A DNA stretch of 64,000 nucleotides, from contig NZ_CP134196.1 of the NCBI RefSeq assembly GCF_031585635.1, positions 1,178,001-1,242,000 of the forward strand, given 5' to 3'. Shown here in pieces: positions 1 through 7,998 of the stretch. Origin of the DNA: Paraburkholderia sp. FT54. Its GTDB lineage: Bacteria > Pseudomonadota > Gammaproteobacteria > Burkholderiales > Burkholderiaceae. The notes beneath the pieces were generated by a model. That model saw nothing but the letters and a program-made list of their open reading frames with translations, did not search any database and had not been told where the DNA came from. The position numbers were made by a program, and so were the translations under genes. Within the stretch, counting starts at the first letter, position 1. Every line of letters begins with the position of its first letter.

Positions 1-57
1 CGCGATACGGTCCTCGATCGTCATGCGGACTTCGGGCGTCGTTGCTGCGTTGCTCAT
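1..57 (-). CDS. N-terminus of an acyl-CoA pathway gene (partial), possibly crotonase
   Basis: Only the first 19 codons are inside the window. They read on the minus strand from ATG at 57 and begin MSNAATTPEVRMTIEDRIA. A strong GGAG ribosome binding site lies just upstream. The gene starts 61 bases after the stop of the SDR gene, so the two probably share an operon. The 'EDRIA' stretch is typical of the first beta strand of enoyl-CoA hydratases, and the neighbours are acyl-CoA enzymes. Nineteen residues cannot prove the family. Confidence 0.45.
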   Translation of the reverse strand, partial: MSNAATTPEVRMTIEDRIA

Positions 58-118
58 GAACGTCTCCTTCGCTTGGGTGGATTGTTACTTCGGATGGATT
101 GGATATAGCCGGATGAAA

Positions 119-901
119 TCAGACGGCAGTCACGCCGCCGTCCACGGCAAGAATCTGGCCGGTAATGTGCTTGCCTGCGTCACTGGCGAATAGCAGGGCT
201 GCGCCCTTGAGATCGTCGTCATCACCGATGCGCTGCAGGGGCGCGCGTTCCGACAGTTTCTCGATGCCGACCTTCTCGATCGTTCCCCTGGTCGTCTTCG
301 ACGGGAACATGCCCGGCGCGAGCGCATTGACGGTGATGCCGTACGGCCCCCATTCGCCGGCGAGCCCACGGGTAAAATTAATCACCGCACCCTTGCTCGT
401 GTTGTAAGCGATGGTCGGCTGGCTCGTGGGACCGTTACCCCTGAGGCCGGCAATTGAGGCGAGGTTGATGATGCGGCCATAGCGATTGGGGATCATCGAC
501 AGCTTCCCGATCTGCTGAGTGAGCAGGAAGATCGCCCGTACGTTCAAGTTCATGACCTTGTCCCAGGCGGAAAGCGGATGGTTAGCCGTAGTTGCGCCCC
601 ACGTGGCGCCGGCATTGTTGACGAGGATGTCGACCTTGCCCAGGCGTTCCATCGTTTCGTTGGCAAGGCGCTCGACTTCTTCCTCGCTGCCATTGTCTGC
701 CGCGATCCAGCTTGCGTCCACACCCAGGCCGGCCAGATGCGCCTGTGCGGACTGAAGCGTGTCCGCCTTGCGCGCCGAGATCACCACGCGGGCACCTTGC
801 GTGCCAAGCGCCTCGGCAATCTGCAGGCCCAGGCCGCTGGACCCGCCGGTGACGAGGGCCGTTCGGCCCTTCAGGTTGAAAAGATCCGCCACAGCAGTCA
901 T
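119..901 (-). CDS. SDR family oxidoreductase
   Basis: NAD(P)-dependent short-chain dehydrogenase of 260 residues, a normal length. TGGSSGLG (18-25) is the nucleotide-binding glycine motif and NNAG (95-98) follows. Ser149, Tyr166 and Lys170 (YNTSK) form the catalytic set, and the C-terminus GQILAVDGG is typical. The substrate is probably a hydroxyacyl-CoA or similar alcohol, given the neighbouring enoyl-CoA hydratase. I chose ATG at 901 because an AAGGAA site sits eight bases upstream and the fold starts there; an upstream in-frame start would add 28 non-conserved residues. It is divergent from the MarR gene across a 223-base control region. Confidence 0.92.
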   Translation of the reverse strand: MTAVADLFNLKGRTALVTGGSSGLGLQIAEALGTQGARVVISARKADTLQSAQAHLAGLGVDASWIAADNGSEEEVERLANETMERLGKVDILVNNAGATWGATTANHPLSAWDKVMNLNVRAIFLLTQQIGKLSMIPNRYGRIINLASIAGLRGNGPTSQPTIAYNTSKGAVINFTRGLAGEWGPYGITVNALAPGMFPSKTTRGTIEKVGIEKLSERAPLQRIGDDDDLKGAALLFASDAGKHITGQILAVDGGVTAV

Positions 902-1060
902 TGCAGTTTCCTTGTTGATGGATGGAACGAACATCCTGCGGGATGTAGATGCCGGAGAAGAGCACCTCGTAGTCTCCCAAATCAATGCCAGGTTCGTCCG
1001 GTTCGGGCATTACAGCCGTCGCTTCGCGCACGGGAAGTCGGGGTACGGCTCATGTTATAT

Positions 1061-1072
1061 TTCGCACGCGAA
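1061..1072. promoter_or_regulatory. Candidate MarR operator TTCGC-N2-GCGAA
   Basis: TTCGCACGCGAA lies in the divergent control region, 53-64 bases before the MarR start. Its arms are perfect five-base inverted repeats. The same arms recur at 2439-2450 before the enoyl-CoA hydratase, so this is probably the site by which the MarR protein controls itself and both flanking genes. AT-rich hexamers on either side could be -10 elements. Binding is inferred. Confidence 0.5.
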
Positions 1073-1124
1073 TTATTGATCTATAGACGCTCCGACGACT
1101 GGAACGTAGAACGAGGTTTCGGAA

Positions 1125-1616
1125 ATGGATCATCGGCTTGTCTATCTACTGGATGTGGGTCAGCGGCGCCTACATCGGTGGTCGCAGGCGAGGACAGCCG
1201 CCGGTGGAGTGACAGCAGCGCAGGCTGGTCTGCTCTTTGTTCTGGCAAAGAACGACGGTGCCCTCACGATTGAAGCGGCGGCAGCCCTTGACCTCAAGGC
1301 GCCGGGAATGAGTGGGTTGGTTGATCGAGCCGAACGGGCTGGTCTGATCGAACGCCATGCGGATGAGTTCGATCGACGCGCGTCGCGGCTTTGGCTGACG
1401 GAAGACGGGCGCGTTGCACTCAAGCGTTCGAAGGCAGTTCTCGCTCGATTGAATGCGCGGCTGACCGAAGGGTTTACAGCGTCCGAGATCGACATCGTAG
1501 TGCGATGGCTGACAAGTTTGCAGGAGAAGTCCCTGGCCATTGACGAGGATCCGCACCAGGGGACACCGACGGTGCCCCTGGTGCGTAACGGTCCTATTGC
1601 CGAACGATTCTCGTGA
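1125..1616 (+). CDS. MarR family transcriptional regulator
   Basis: A 163-residue winged helix-turn-helix regulator of the usual MarR length. The DNA-binding part spans roughly residues 30-100. Its recognition helix region is 'DLKAPGMSGLVDRAERAG' and the wing contains 'DEFDRRASRLWLTEDG', the acidic-arginine pattern typical of MarR. It probably senses a small phenolic or acyl-CoA ligand of the neighbouring degradation genes. The last 23 bases overlap the end of the convergent enoyl-CoA hydratase gene. Confidence 0.9.
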   Translation: MDHRLVYLLDVGQRRLHRWSQARTAAGGVTAAQAGLLFVLAKNDGALTIEAAAALDLKAPGMSGLVDRAERAGLIERHADEFDRRASRLWLTEDGRVALKRSKAVLARLNARLTEGFTASEIDIVVRWLTSLQEKSLAIDEDPHQGTPTVPLVRNGPIAERFS

Positions 1617-2373
1617 AATCCGGCTGGCGCTTTTGGGCAAACGCCGCGAAGGCTTCTTTCGCTTCAGCGCTGGCTAGTCGCTCCACGAAGATGGCGCTTT
1701 CGCAATCCATCTGAGCGACCAGCTTCTCAGCGTCTCGCATCAGTCGCTTCATCGCGGTCAGCGATCCAATGGGCTTGGCAGCAATATTCTCGGCAACACG
1801 GCGTGCCTCTGCACGGAGTTCCGCGTTGGAGACAGCCTTATTTGCAATACCCCATGCAACTGCAACGTTTGCAGGAACGGCTTGCCCGAGGGCGAACATT
1901 TCGAATGCCTTGACATGCCCGATTCGCAAGGGAAGCAGGCAGCTTGAGGCAGCTTCGGGAACGAGTGCCAGATTCACGAAGGGGGTGATCAATTGCGCCT
2001 CTTCGGAGAGGAGCACATAGTCACAATGGAGCAACATGGTCGTTCCAACTCCGACGGCCTTGCCCTGGACTGCGGCAATGATCGGTTTCGTGGCGTTCGC
2101 CAGGCCTCGCAGAAAGCGGGTGACGTTGCGTTCTTTCGGGCCGTTGCCCGTCGACTGCGCTGCGAATTCCGAGACGTCGTTGCCGGCTGTGAATGTGTCT
2201 CCATCGGCCTGAATCAACAACACACGAATCTCGTCGTTATCATTGGCGCTCGCGATGGCATCTGCAAGAGCGCCATACATATCGTTAGTGAGCGCGTTTT
2301 TCTTATCCGGTCGCGCAATCGTGACGGCCAGTACACCACTTCCTGATAGCTCAACTTTGATTTCTGCGGTCAT
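1594..2373 (-). CDS. Enoyl-CoA hydratase/isomerase (crotonase) family protein
   Basis: 259-residue crotonase-fold protein acting on a CoA thioester. 'ARPDKKNALT' near residue 20 and 'DTFTAGNDVSEF' near 70 supply the first oxyanion-hole element, and the segment around 'GKAVGVGTTMLLHCD' supplies the second. The usual catalytic Glu pair is not clearly preserved ('NLALVPEAASS'), so it may be an isomerase or hydrolase rather than a classic hydratase. ATG at 2373 has an AGGAGA site and removes a 24-residue non-conserved extension. It is transcribed towards the MarR gene from a region with two MarR-like operators. Confidence 0.88.
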   Translation of the reverse strand: MTAEIKVELSGSGVLAVTIARPDKKNALTNDMYGALADAIASANDNDEIRVLLIQADGDTFTAGNDVSEFAAQSTGNGPKERNVTRFLRGLANATKPIIAAVQGKAVGVGTTMLLHCDYVLLSEEAQLITPFVNLALVPEAASSCLLPLRIGHVKAFEMFALGQAVPANVAVAWGIANKAVSNAELRAEARRVAENIAAKPIGSLTAMKRLMRDAEKLVAQMDCESAIFVERLASAEAKEAFAAFAQKRQPDFTRIVRQ

Positions 2374-2438
2374 TAGCTTGTCTCCTGAAATTGGCGGCGT
2401 CGAGAGGTATTTCCTCTGGAACGCCATCGCGTTTAAAG

Positions 2439-2473
2439 TTCGCATGCGAAGTATAAATCCGTTCGCGTGCGAG
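2439..2473. promoter_or_regulatory. Two candidate MarR operators upstream of the enoyl-CoA hydratase
   Basis: TTCGCATGCGAA at 2439-2450 is a perfect 12-base palindrome. TTCGCGTGCGAG at 2462-2473 differs at one arm base. They are spaced 23 bases apart, about two helical turns, and lie 66-100 bases before the hydratase start. A TATACT hexamer on the minus strand (2454-2449) overlaps the first site, which fits repression. They match the site at 1061 next to the regulator. Confidence 0.5.
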
Positions 2474-2659
2474 ACGCATCCGCGAAAAGTTGACGAGCTG
2501 TCAACTGAAACTTGACATCAACGCGGCGGCGACATCTTGCCAGGTTGCACGAGCTGTGGTATTTCGGGCACTCGCGCGGCAACTGTCGTGTCCAGCATTG
2601 CGGCACAGCGGCCAGGAACATGGTTCAACGCCGACGGCCAGCGCGCAGCGGCAGCGCCA

Positions 2660-2820
2660 CCGGTCGTGACGACGTCCTCGACAACGTCACGCTCTATTGG
2701 CTGACCAATACGGGCGTTTCATCGGCTCGCCTGTATTGGGAGAACAAGTTGCAGTTCTTCGCGCCTAAGCACGTCACCACCCCCGTCGCCGTCAGCGTCT
2801 TTCCTGACGAGTTCGCATCG
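2660..2820 (+). pseudogene. Remnant of an epoxide hydrolase (alpha/beta hydrolase) gene
   Basis: About 48 codons starting near 2668 read 'DDVLDNVTLYWLTNT', 'SARLYWENK' and 'VTTPVAVSVFPDE'. This is the well-conserved cap-to-core region near the C-terminus of bacterial EPHX-type epoxide hydrolases. The catalytic aspartate and histidine segments are absent, and no recognisable sequence precedes or follows in any frame. It is a short relic rather than a working gene. Confidence 0.7.
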
Positions 2821-3250
2821 CGTGCGATGACCATTTCGCGCGCCGCACTGCAGTCGCCGGCTCACGAAACATGACGACGATGCGCCGTTCCTTCAGGGCG
2901 ATTGATGTGCGGTGGTTGAGGAAATCGGCATTCGACACTCGACTCGTCGAGTCGGCGCGGCTTGCGTCGATCTCGCGCCGCAACTCGCGTGTGCGCGTCT
3001 TCTTGAAGCACTTCGCTACATCCCATCACGCGTGGCTCCACGCGAGTACGGAAGCAATTGACCGATTGATCATCAATACATTGCCAATTCGATTAGAGTT
3101 GGCAGTGACACAATGCCCGAATCCATATCAATGGCTCCCGCAATTTCGCCGCGTCGCGCAGACAGGTCTCTGACTGGACGGCTCACGGCATTGAGGCGCT
3201 GCACGCACGTGTCGCATTCCCCCAAAACTTGAACAGCCCGGACACGGACC
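2821..3250. other. Intergenic, no supported gene
   Basis: This stretch between the epoxide hydrolase relic and the LysR gene holds only short arginine-rich reading frames with no recognisable family. It presumably contains the LysR promoter. Confidence 0.5.
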
Positions 3251-4162
3251 ATGGACCTTAACCTCATCGGCCTGTTCGTCGAGATCGTCGAATCGAACAG
3301 CCTCAGCGCCGCAGCGCGCAAGCTGGGCATGACGCGTGCGAACATCAGTCAGCGGCTAAAGTTGCTGGAACGTGAAACGGGCGCCCAACTACTGCGTCGC
3401 TCGACACGAAGCTTCGAACTCACGCAAGCCGGTCACACGCTGTACGACTGCGGACAGCGCATGCTGGAAGACCTGAGCACGGCTCGGGCATCGATCGACA
3501 GCCTCGGGCAGACCTTGACCGGCCGTGTTCGCATCAGCGTGCCGACTGGCTTCGGCAGGATGTTCATCGGAGCGAAACTCCTCGAATTCGCGCACATGCA
3601 TCCGGGTATCACGCTCAATGTCACGTTCAATAACCGGATCGAAGATCTCATCGAGGCGGAAGTCGACGTCGCGCTGAGAATCACTCGCACGCCTCCGCTG
3701 GATTGTGTGGCACGCAATATCTGCGCAATCGACTGGCAACTGTATGCGTCCGCCGGCTACGTGGAAAAACACGGCCCGATCGATTGCCCGGCGGACCTCG
3801 AAAGACAATCGCTGGTGGCATCGCCGCATCCTGACCGGCGCATCACGATGACGCTCACGCATCGACACGACGAGGCCGAGGTCCACGCCATCACGTTGCA
3901 ACCCGCGCTGCAGTCTTCGGACTATCCGTTTCTTACCGAGGCGGTATGTGACGGCATAGGAATTGGGCTTCTTCCTGCTTATGTGGCATATGCGCCCACG
4001 AGCCCTCGACTGCTGCGCATCCTGCCGCAATATCGTGTCGCGGGACCACAGAACGTGTTGTATATCGTGACACTGCCCAATCGCTATCCGTCGCCGGCGA
4101 CGCAAGCGCTCATCGACTATCTGCGCGCTGAGATTGTCTCGCTTGCGCAAACCTGGGCATGA
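3251..4162 (+). CDS. LysR family transcriptional regulator
   Basis: A 303-residue LysR-type regulator of standard length. Residues 1-60 form the winged HTH ('NSLSAAARKLGMTRANISQR'), followed by a linker helix. Residues about 90-300 form the periplasmic-binding-protein-like effector domain. It precedes the thiolase/acyl-CoA dehydrogenase cluster on the same strand and is the likely activator of that cluster. The coinducer cannot be told from sequence. Confidence 0.93.
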   Translation: MDLNLIGLFVEIVESNSLSAAARKLGMTRANISQRLKLLERETGAQLLRRSTRSFELTQAGHTLYDCGQRMLEDLSTARASIDSLGQTLTGRVRISVPTGFGRMFIGAKLLEFAHMHPGITLNVTFNNRIEDLIEAEVDVALRITRTPPLDCVARNICAIDWQLYASAGYVEKHGPIDCPADLERQSLVASPHPDRRITMTLTHRHDEAEVHAITLQPALQSSDYPFLTEAVCDGIGIGLLPAYVAYAPTSPRLLRILPQYRVAGPQNVLYIVTLPNRYPSPATQALIDYLRAEIVSLAQTWA

Positions 4163-4332
4163 AGAGGCCGTTGCATAGCCGATTGATCGTCAACTTATAG
4201 TTAACGGGCCGTCAAGCGCCACCTGGATTGTCAGCGCGATCGCGGCCTTCCACAATCGCCCCATACCAGACAGATGGAGACAAGGGCGATGCCCCCGGAA
4301 GCTTCCCGCGACGTCAATCGTGGCGGACCACA

Positions 4333-4467
4333 ATCGGCGTCGCGAAGGTGCTCGAGGACATCCGCCAGTTCGCACAGGACGATCCTGTCTTCTCACGTCC
4401 GTTGCCGCTCGTCGTCGATGTCGTCGAATCGGGCGTGACACTCCAAAGCCTCAACCTGGCCGCCTAA
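4333..4467 (+). pseudogene. 3' remnant of a 3-hydroxyacyl-CoA dehydrogenase (FadB/FadJ type)
   Basis: The frame ending at 4467 encodes 'GVAKVLEDIRQFAQDD', 'SRPLPLVVDVVESG' and 'SLNLAA'. This is the C-terminal helix region typical of multifunctional FadB/FadJ-type 3-hydroxyacyl-CoA dehydrogenases. Everything upstream (Rossmann and hydratase domains) is missing. It lies directly before the thiolase, where an intact fadB-like gene would be expected. Confidence 0.65.
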
Positions 4468-4513
4468 ACCGTTCGATTCTTCCATCCCCCGTTTTAGCTT
4501 GAGGACCCAGATC

Positions 4514-5695
4514 ATGCGAGAAGCCGTCATCGTTTCCACCGCGCGCACGCCGATGACCAAAGCGCATCGCGGCGAATTCAACATCACACCCGGTCCCACG
4601 CTCGCGTCGTTCGCCGTGCGCGCCGCCGTCGAACGCTCGGGCATCAACCCGCAACTGATCGAGGACGCGATCCTCGGTTGCGGCTATCCGGAAGGCACTA
4701 CCGGGCGCAACGTCGCGCGCCAGACCGTGATCCGTGCGGGCTTGCCGCTGTCGATCACGGGTACCACAGTCAACCGTTTCTGCGCTTCGGGCCTTCAGGC
4801 CATCGCGATGGCTGCGGGTCGCATCGTTGTCGACGGTGCGCCTGCGATGATCGCCGGAGGCGTCGAAAGCATCTCGGGCATCCGCACGCGCGAAGACGGC
4901 GTGAGCGGGCTCGACCCGTGGATCGTCGAGCACAAGCCGGCGCTCTACATGACGATGATCGACACCGCCGACATCGTCGCCAGGCGCTACGGCATCAGCC
5001 GCGAGGCGCAGGACAGTTTCTCGGTGGAAAGCCAGCGGCGGACCGCGGACGCGCAGCGCGCCGGCCGCTACATCGACGAGATCGTGCCGGTCACGACGAC
5101 GATGGCAGTCACCGACAAGGAAACGGGCGTCGCGACATACCGCGAGGTAACGGTCGCTGCCGACACCTGCAATCGTCCCGGCACGACGTACGAAGCACTC
5201 GCGAAACTTGTTCCAGTGAAGGGACCCGATCAGTTCATCACGGCGGGCAACTCATCGCAGAACTCAGATGGCGCGTCCGCCTGCGTGATGATGGACGCGA
5301 GAGCCGCCGAGCGGGCCAGCGTTTCTCCCCTTGGTGCGTTTCGCGGCCTCGCGGTCGCGGGCTGCGAGCCCGATGAAATGGGCATTGGTCCGGTGCTGGC
5401 CGTGCCCAAGCTGCTCGCGCGTCATGGACTCACGATCGACGACATTGGCCTGTGGGAACTCAACGAGGCGTTCGCATCGCAGGCGGTCTATTGCCAGCGG
5501 CGTCTGGAGATTCCGACTGAACGGCTCAACGTGAACGGTGGCGCCATTTCTATCGGGCATCCATTCGGCATGACAGGCTCAAGGCTCGCGGGACATGTCC
5601 TGATCGAAGGACGGCGGCGAGGCGTGAAGTACGCCGTCGTCACGATGTGCATGGCCGGCGGCATGGGCGCCGCCGGGCTCTTCGAAATCTATTGA
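4514..5695 (+). CDS. Thiolase family protein (acetyl-CoA acyltransferase)
   Basis: 393-residue thiolase. It cleaves a 3-ketoacyl-CoA with CoA, or condenses two acyl-CoAs. Nucleophile Cys90 lies in '[10 protein letters not shown]', 'NEAFASQ' supplies the asparagine motif, His349 lies in 'GHPFGMTG', and the acid/base Cys379 lies in '[10 protein letters not shown]'. All catalytic residues are present. I use ATG at 4514; an in-frame ATG 15 bases earlier is possible. The gene ends 11 bases before the acyl-CoA dehydrogenase, so both are in one operon. Confidence 0.95.
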   Translation: MREAVIVSTARTPMTKAHRGEFNITPGPTLASFAVRAAVERSGINPQLIEDAILGCGYPEGTTGRNVARQTVIRAGLPLSITGTTVNRFCASGLQAIAMAAGRIVVDGAPAMIAGGVESISGIRTREDGVSGLDPWIVEHKPALYMTMIDTADIVARRYGISREAQDSFSVESQRRTADAQRAGRYIDEIVPVTTTMAVTDKETGVATYREVTVAADTCNRPGTTYEALAKLVPVKGPDQFITAGNSSQNSDGASACVMMDARAAERASVSPLGAFRGLAVAGCEPDEMGIGPVLAVPKLLARHGLTIDDIGLWELNEAFASQAVYCQRRLEIPTERLNVNGGAISIGHPFGMTGSRLAGHVLIEGRRRGVKYAVVTMCMAGGMGAAGLFEIY

Positions 5696-5706
5696 GAAAT
5701 GCAGTC

Positions 5707-6915
5707 ATGGATCTGAAATTCACTTCTGAGGAAGAAGCCTTTCGCGCGTGCGTCGTGCGCTTCCTGAAAGAGAAGCTTCCCGAGAGGCTTTCCCGCAAGG
5801 TCGGCAGCGGCTTGCGCCTCACACGCGCCGACATGGCCGAATGGCATGCCATCCTGAACGAACAGGGCTGGCTCGCGAATCACTGGCCCGAACAATATGG
5901 CGGCCCAGGATGGAATGCCGTGCAGAAGTTCATCTTCGAAAATGAATGTGCGCTTGCGGACGCACCGCGCATCGTGCCGTTTGGCGTGAACATGCTTGGG
6001 CCTGTGCTCATCAAGTACGGCAGCGAAGCGCAGAAGCGCTACTGGCTGCCGCGCATTCTCGATGGCTCCGATTGGTGGTGCCAGGGCTATTCGGAGCCGG
6101 GTTCGGGTTCCGACCTCGCGTCCGTGAAGACAACCGCAGTGCGCGGCATCGACGGAGAAGGGGAGCACTATATCGTCAACGGCCAGAAGACCTGGACCAC
6201 GCTGGGCCAGCACGCGAACATGATCTTCTGCCTCGTACGCACCGCAACCGACGTGCGCAAGCAGGAGGGCATCAGCTTCCTGCTCGTGGACATGAACAGC
6301 CCGGGCGTCGAAGTGCGTCCGATCATCACGCTCGAAGGCGAGCACGAGATCAACGAAGTTTTCTTCACCGATGTCCGAGTGCCGGCGGCCAATCTCGTGG
6401 GTGAGGAGAACAAGGGCTGGACGGTCGCGAAATATCTGCTCACGTATGAGCGCACGAACATCGCGGGCGTCGGATTTTCGGTCGCGACGCTGGCGCGTTT
6501 GCGCCGGGCGGCGACAAAGGTCACGCGCAACGGCCGTCCGCTTGCCGACGATCCGCTTTTTTCGGCGCGCCTCGCCCGCGTCGAAATCGACCTGGAAAAC
6601 ATGAAGACGACGAACTTGCGCGTGATCGCCGCGGTGGCGGGCGGCGGCGTGCCGGGTGCGGAAAGGTCGATGCTCAAGATTCGCGGCACCGAGATTCGCC
6701 AGGAGCTCTCGTCGCTGATGCGCCGCGCGATGGGACCGCACGCGCAGCCGTTCATCGAGGAAGCGCTGCACGAGGGCTATGACGAGGCGAGCGTCGGCCC
6801 CAAGGAAGCCGCGAGCGCCGCCGCGCTCTACTTCAACAACCGCAAGCTGTCGATCTTCGGCGGCTCCAACGAAATCCAGAAGAACATCATCTCGAAGATG
6901 ATCCTGGGGCGCTGA
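5707..6915 (+). CDS. Acyl-CoA dehydrogenase family protein
   Basis: 402-residue FAD-dependent acyl-CoA dehydrogenase, catalysing alpha,beta-dehydrogenation of an acyl-CoA. 'YSEPGSGSDLASVKT' near residue 130 is the signature loop and 'FGGSNEIQKNIIS' at the C-terminus is the conserved adenine-binding helix. It belongs to the subgroup that often occurs as paired large and small subunits in steroid or aromatic side-chain degradation. A decayed second dehydrogenase lies immediately downstream, so it may have lost a partner. ATG 5707 matches the family start 'MDLKFTSEEEAFR'. Confidence 0.94.
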   Translation: MDLKFTSEEEAFRACVVRFLKEKLPERLSRKVGSGLRLTRADMAEWHAILNEQGWLANHWPEQYGGPGWNAVQKFIFENECALADAPRIVPFGVNMLGPVLIKYGSEAQKRYWLPRILDGSDWWCQGYSEPGSGSDLASVKTTAVRGIDGEGEHYIVNGQKTWTTLGQHANMIFCLVRTATDVRKQEGISFLLVDMNSPGVEVRPIITLEGEHEINEVFFTDVRVPAANLVGEENKGWTVAKYLLTYERTNIAGVGFSVATLARLRRAATKVTRNGRPLADDPLFSARLARVEIDLENMKTTNLRVIAAVAGGGVPGAERSMLKIRGTEIRQELSSLMRRAMGPHAQPFIEEALHEGYDEASVGPKEAASAAALYFNNRKLSIFGGSNEIQKNIISKMILGR

Positions 6916-6917
6916 GC

Positions 6918-7139
6918 GAGGGCCGAGTTGCACGTGAACGCGCGCTATCAGCGGCAAAGTACACGATCGGGCGCATCGGCGCGCGCGTTGCTGAGGAATG
7001 CATCCAGATGCACGGCGGCATCGGCATGACGTGAGAGCTGCCGCTTGCCCACTACGCGAAGCGCCTCGTGATGATCGATCATCAACTCGGCGACGAAGAT
7101 CACCATCTCGAACGCTATATCACTCTGGGCAGGAGCTAA
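6918..7139 (+). pseudogene. C-terminal remnant of a second acyl-CoA dehydrogenase
   Basis: One frame encodes 'LSAAKYTIGRIGARVAEE', 'IQMHGGIGMT', a stop (TGA at 7032-7034), and then 'ELPLAHYAKRLVMID', 'LGDEDHHLERY' up to TAA at 7137-7139. This is the conserved C-terminus of an acyl-CoA dehydrogenase, with an in-frame stop where Asp is normal. The N-terminal 300 residues are gone. It sits between the intact dehydrogenase and the hydratase, where a partner subunit is commonly encoded. Confidence 0.8.
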
Positions 7140-7143
7140 CGGC

Positions 7144-7956
7144 ATGAATGGACCCATCCTTGCGCACCGCGACGGCGCGGTTCAGGTGCTGTCCTTCAAC
7201 AACCCGGCCGCGCGCAATGCGCTTACGCCCGAGGTGTATAAGGCTCTTCCGGCCGCGCTCGACGAGGCGCAGCGCGATGCCGGCGTTGCCGCGATCGTGC
7301 TGACGGGCGTGGGCGGACCCTTCTGCGCAGGCGGCGATCTGAACCGGCTCGCGCAACGGCGCGCCATGACACCGCCCGAGCGGCGCGCGGGCATCGAAGG
7401 TCTGCATGACATGATTCGCGCGATCCGCGACTGCAGCAAGCCCGTGATCGCGGCAGTCGAAGGAGCGGCGGCAGGCGCGGGCTTGTCGATCGCACTGGCG
7501 TGCGACATGCTGCTCACCGCTCCCAATGCGTCATTCTCTGTGGCGTACGTAAAGGTCGGCCTTTCGCCCGATGGTGGCGTTACCGCGTTGCTGTCCGGGT
7601 TTGTTTCCCGGCAGTTGTTGACCGAATTCTGTCTGACGGGCAGACCGGTCACGGGCGAACGCATGCACGCGCTCGGCGTCGTAAATCGCCTCGTCGAGCG
7701 AGGCAACGTACTCTCGGAAGCAATCGCCATGGCACAGTCGCTCGCGAGCGGGCCAGAGCGCGCGATCGCCCGGATCAAGATCTTATGCCGTCACGCCGGT
7801 GAGAACACCCTCGAAGCCCAACTGGACCTTGAAGCCCGGTACATGACTGAGTCGCTCGGTGACGACGAGGCGGCGGAAGGCATTAGCGCCTTCTTCGAGA
7901 AACGCCCCCCCGATTTCTCCACCTTGCGTCGCACGCCGACCGTGCATTCGCAGTAG
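7144..7956 (+). CDS. Enoyl-CoA hydratase/isomerase family protein
   Basis: 270-residue crotonase. 'NNPAARNALTPE' (about 19-30) and 'GPFCAGGDLNRL' (about 58-69) form the first oxyanion-hole element, and 'EGAAAGAGLSIALACDM' the second. The region 'KVGLSPDGGVTALL' has Asp where the isomerase/2-cyclohexenyl type often carries it, so isomerase activity is as likely as hydration. AGGAG lies upstream of ATG 7144. It probably acts on the product of the upstream dehydrogenase. Confidence 0.92.
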   Translation: MNGPILAHRDGAVQVLSFNNPAARNALTPEVYKALPAALDEAQRDAGVAAIVLTGVGGPFCAGGDLNRLAQRRAMTPPERRAGIEGLHDMIRAIRDCSKPVIAAVEGAAAGAGLSIALACDMLLTAPNASFSVAYVKVGLSPDGGVTALLSGFVSRQLLTEFCLTGRPVTGERMHALGVVNRLVERGNVLSEAIAMAQSLASGPERAIARIKILCRHAGENTLEAQLDLEARYMTESLGDDEAAEGISAFFEKRPPDFSTLRRTPTVHSQ

Positions 7957-7998
7957 ACGTGCCGCGCTCGTCACCACCCTTGTCATTGTGGATTTGCC

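Noticed and set aside
3058..3085. TTGATCATCAA as an FNR site
   Set aside because: Spacing of one base between half-sites does not fit an FNR dimer.
2871..3173. 100-codon plus-strand frame
   Set aside because: No ribosome site, no family, arginine-rich; in eroded DNA after the epoxide hydrolase relic.
5689..6957. Open 422-codon minus-strand frame
   Set aside because: It mirrors the acyl-CoA dehydrogenase, which has all family motifs; the antisense translation is His/Arg-rich with no family.
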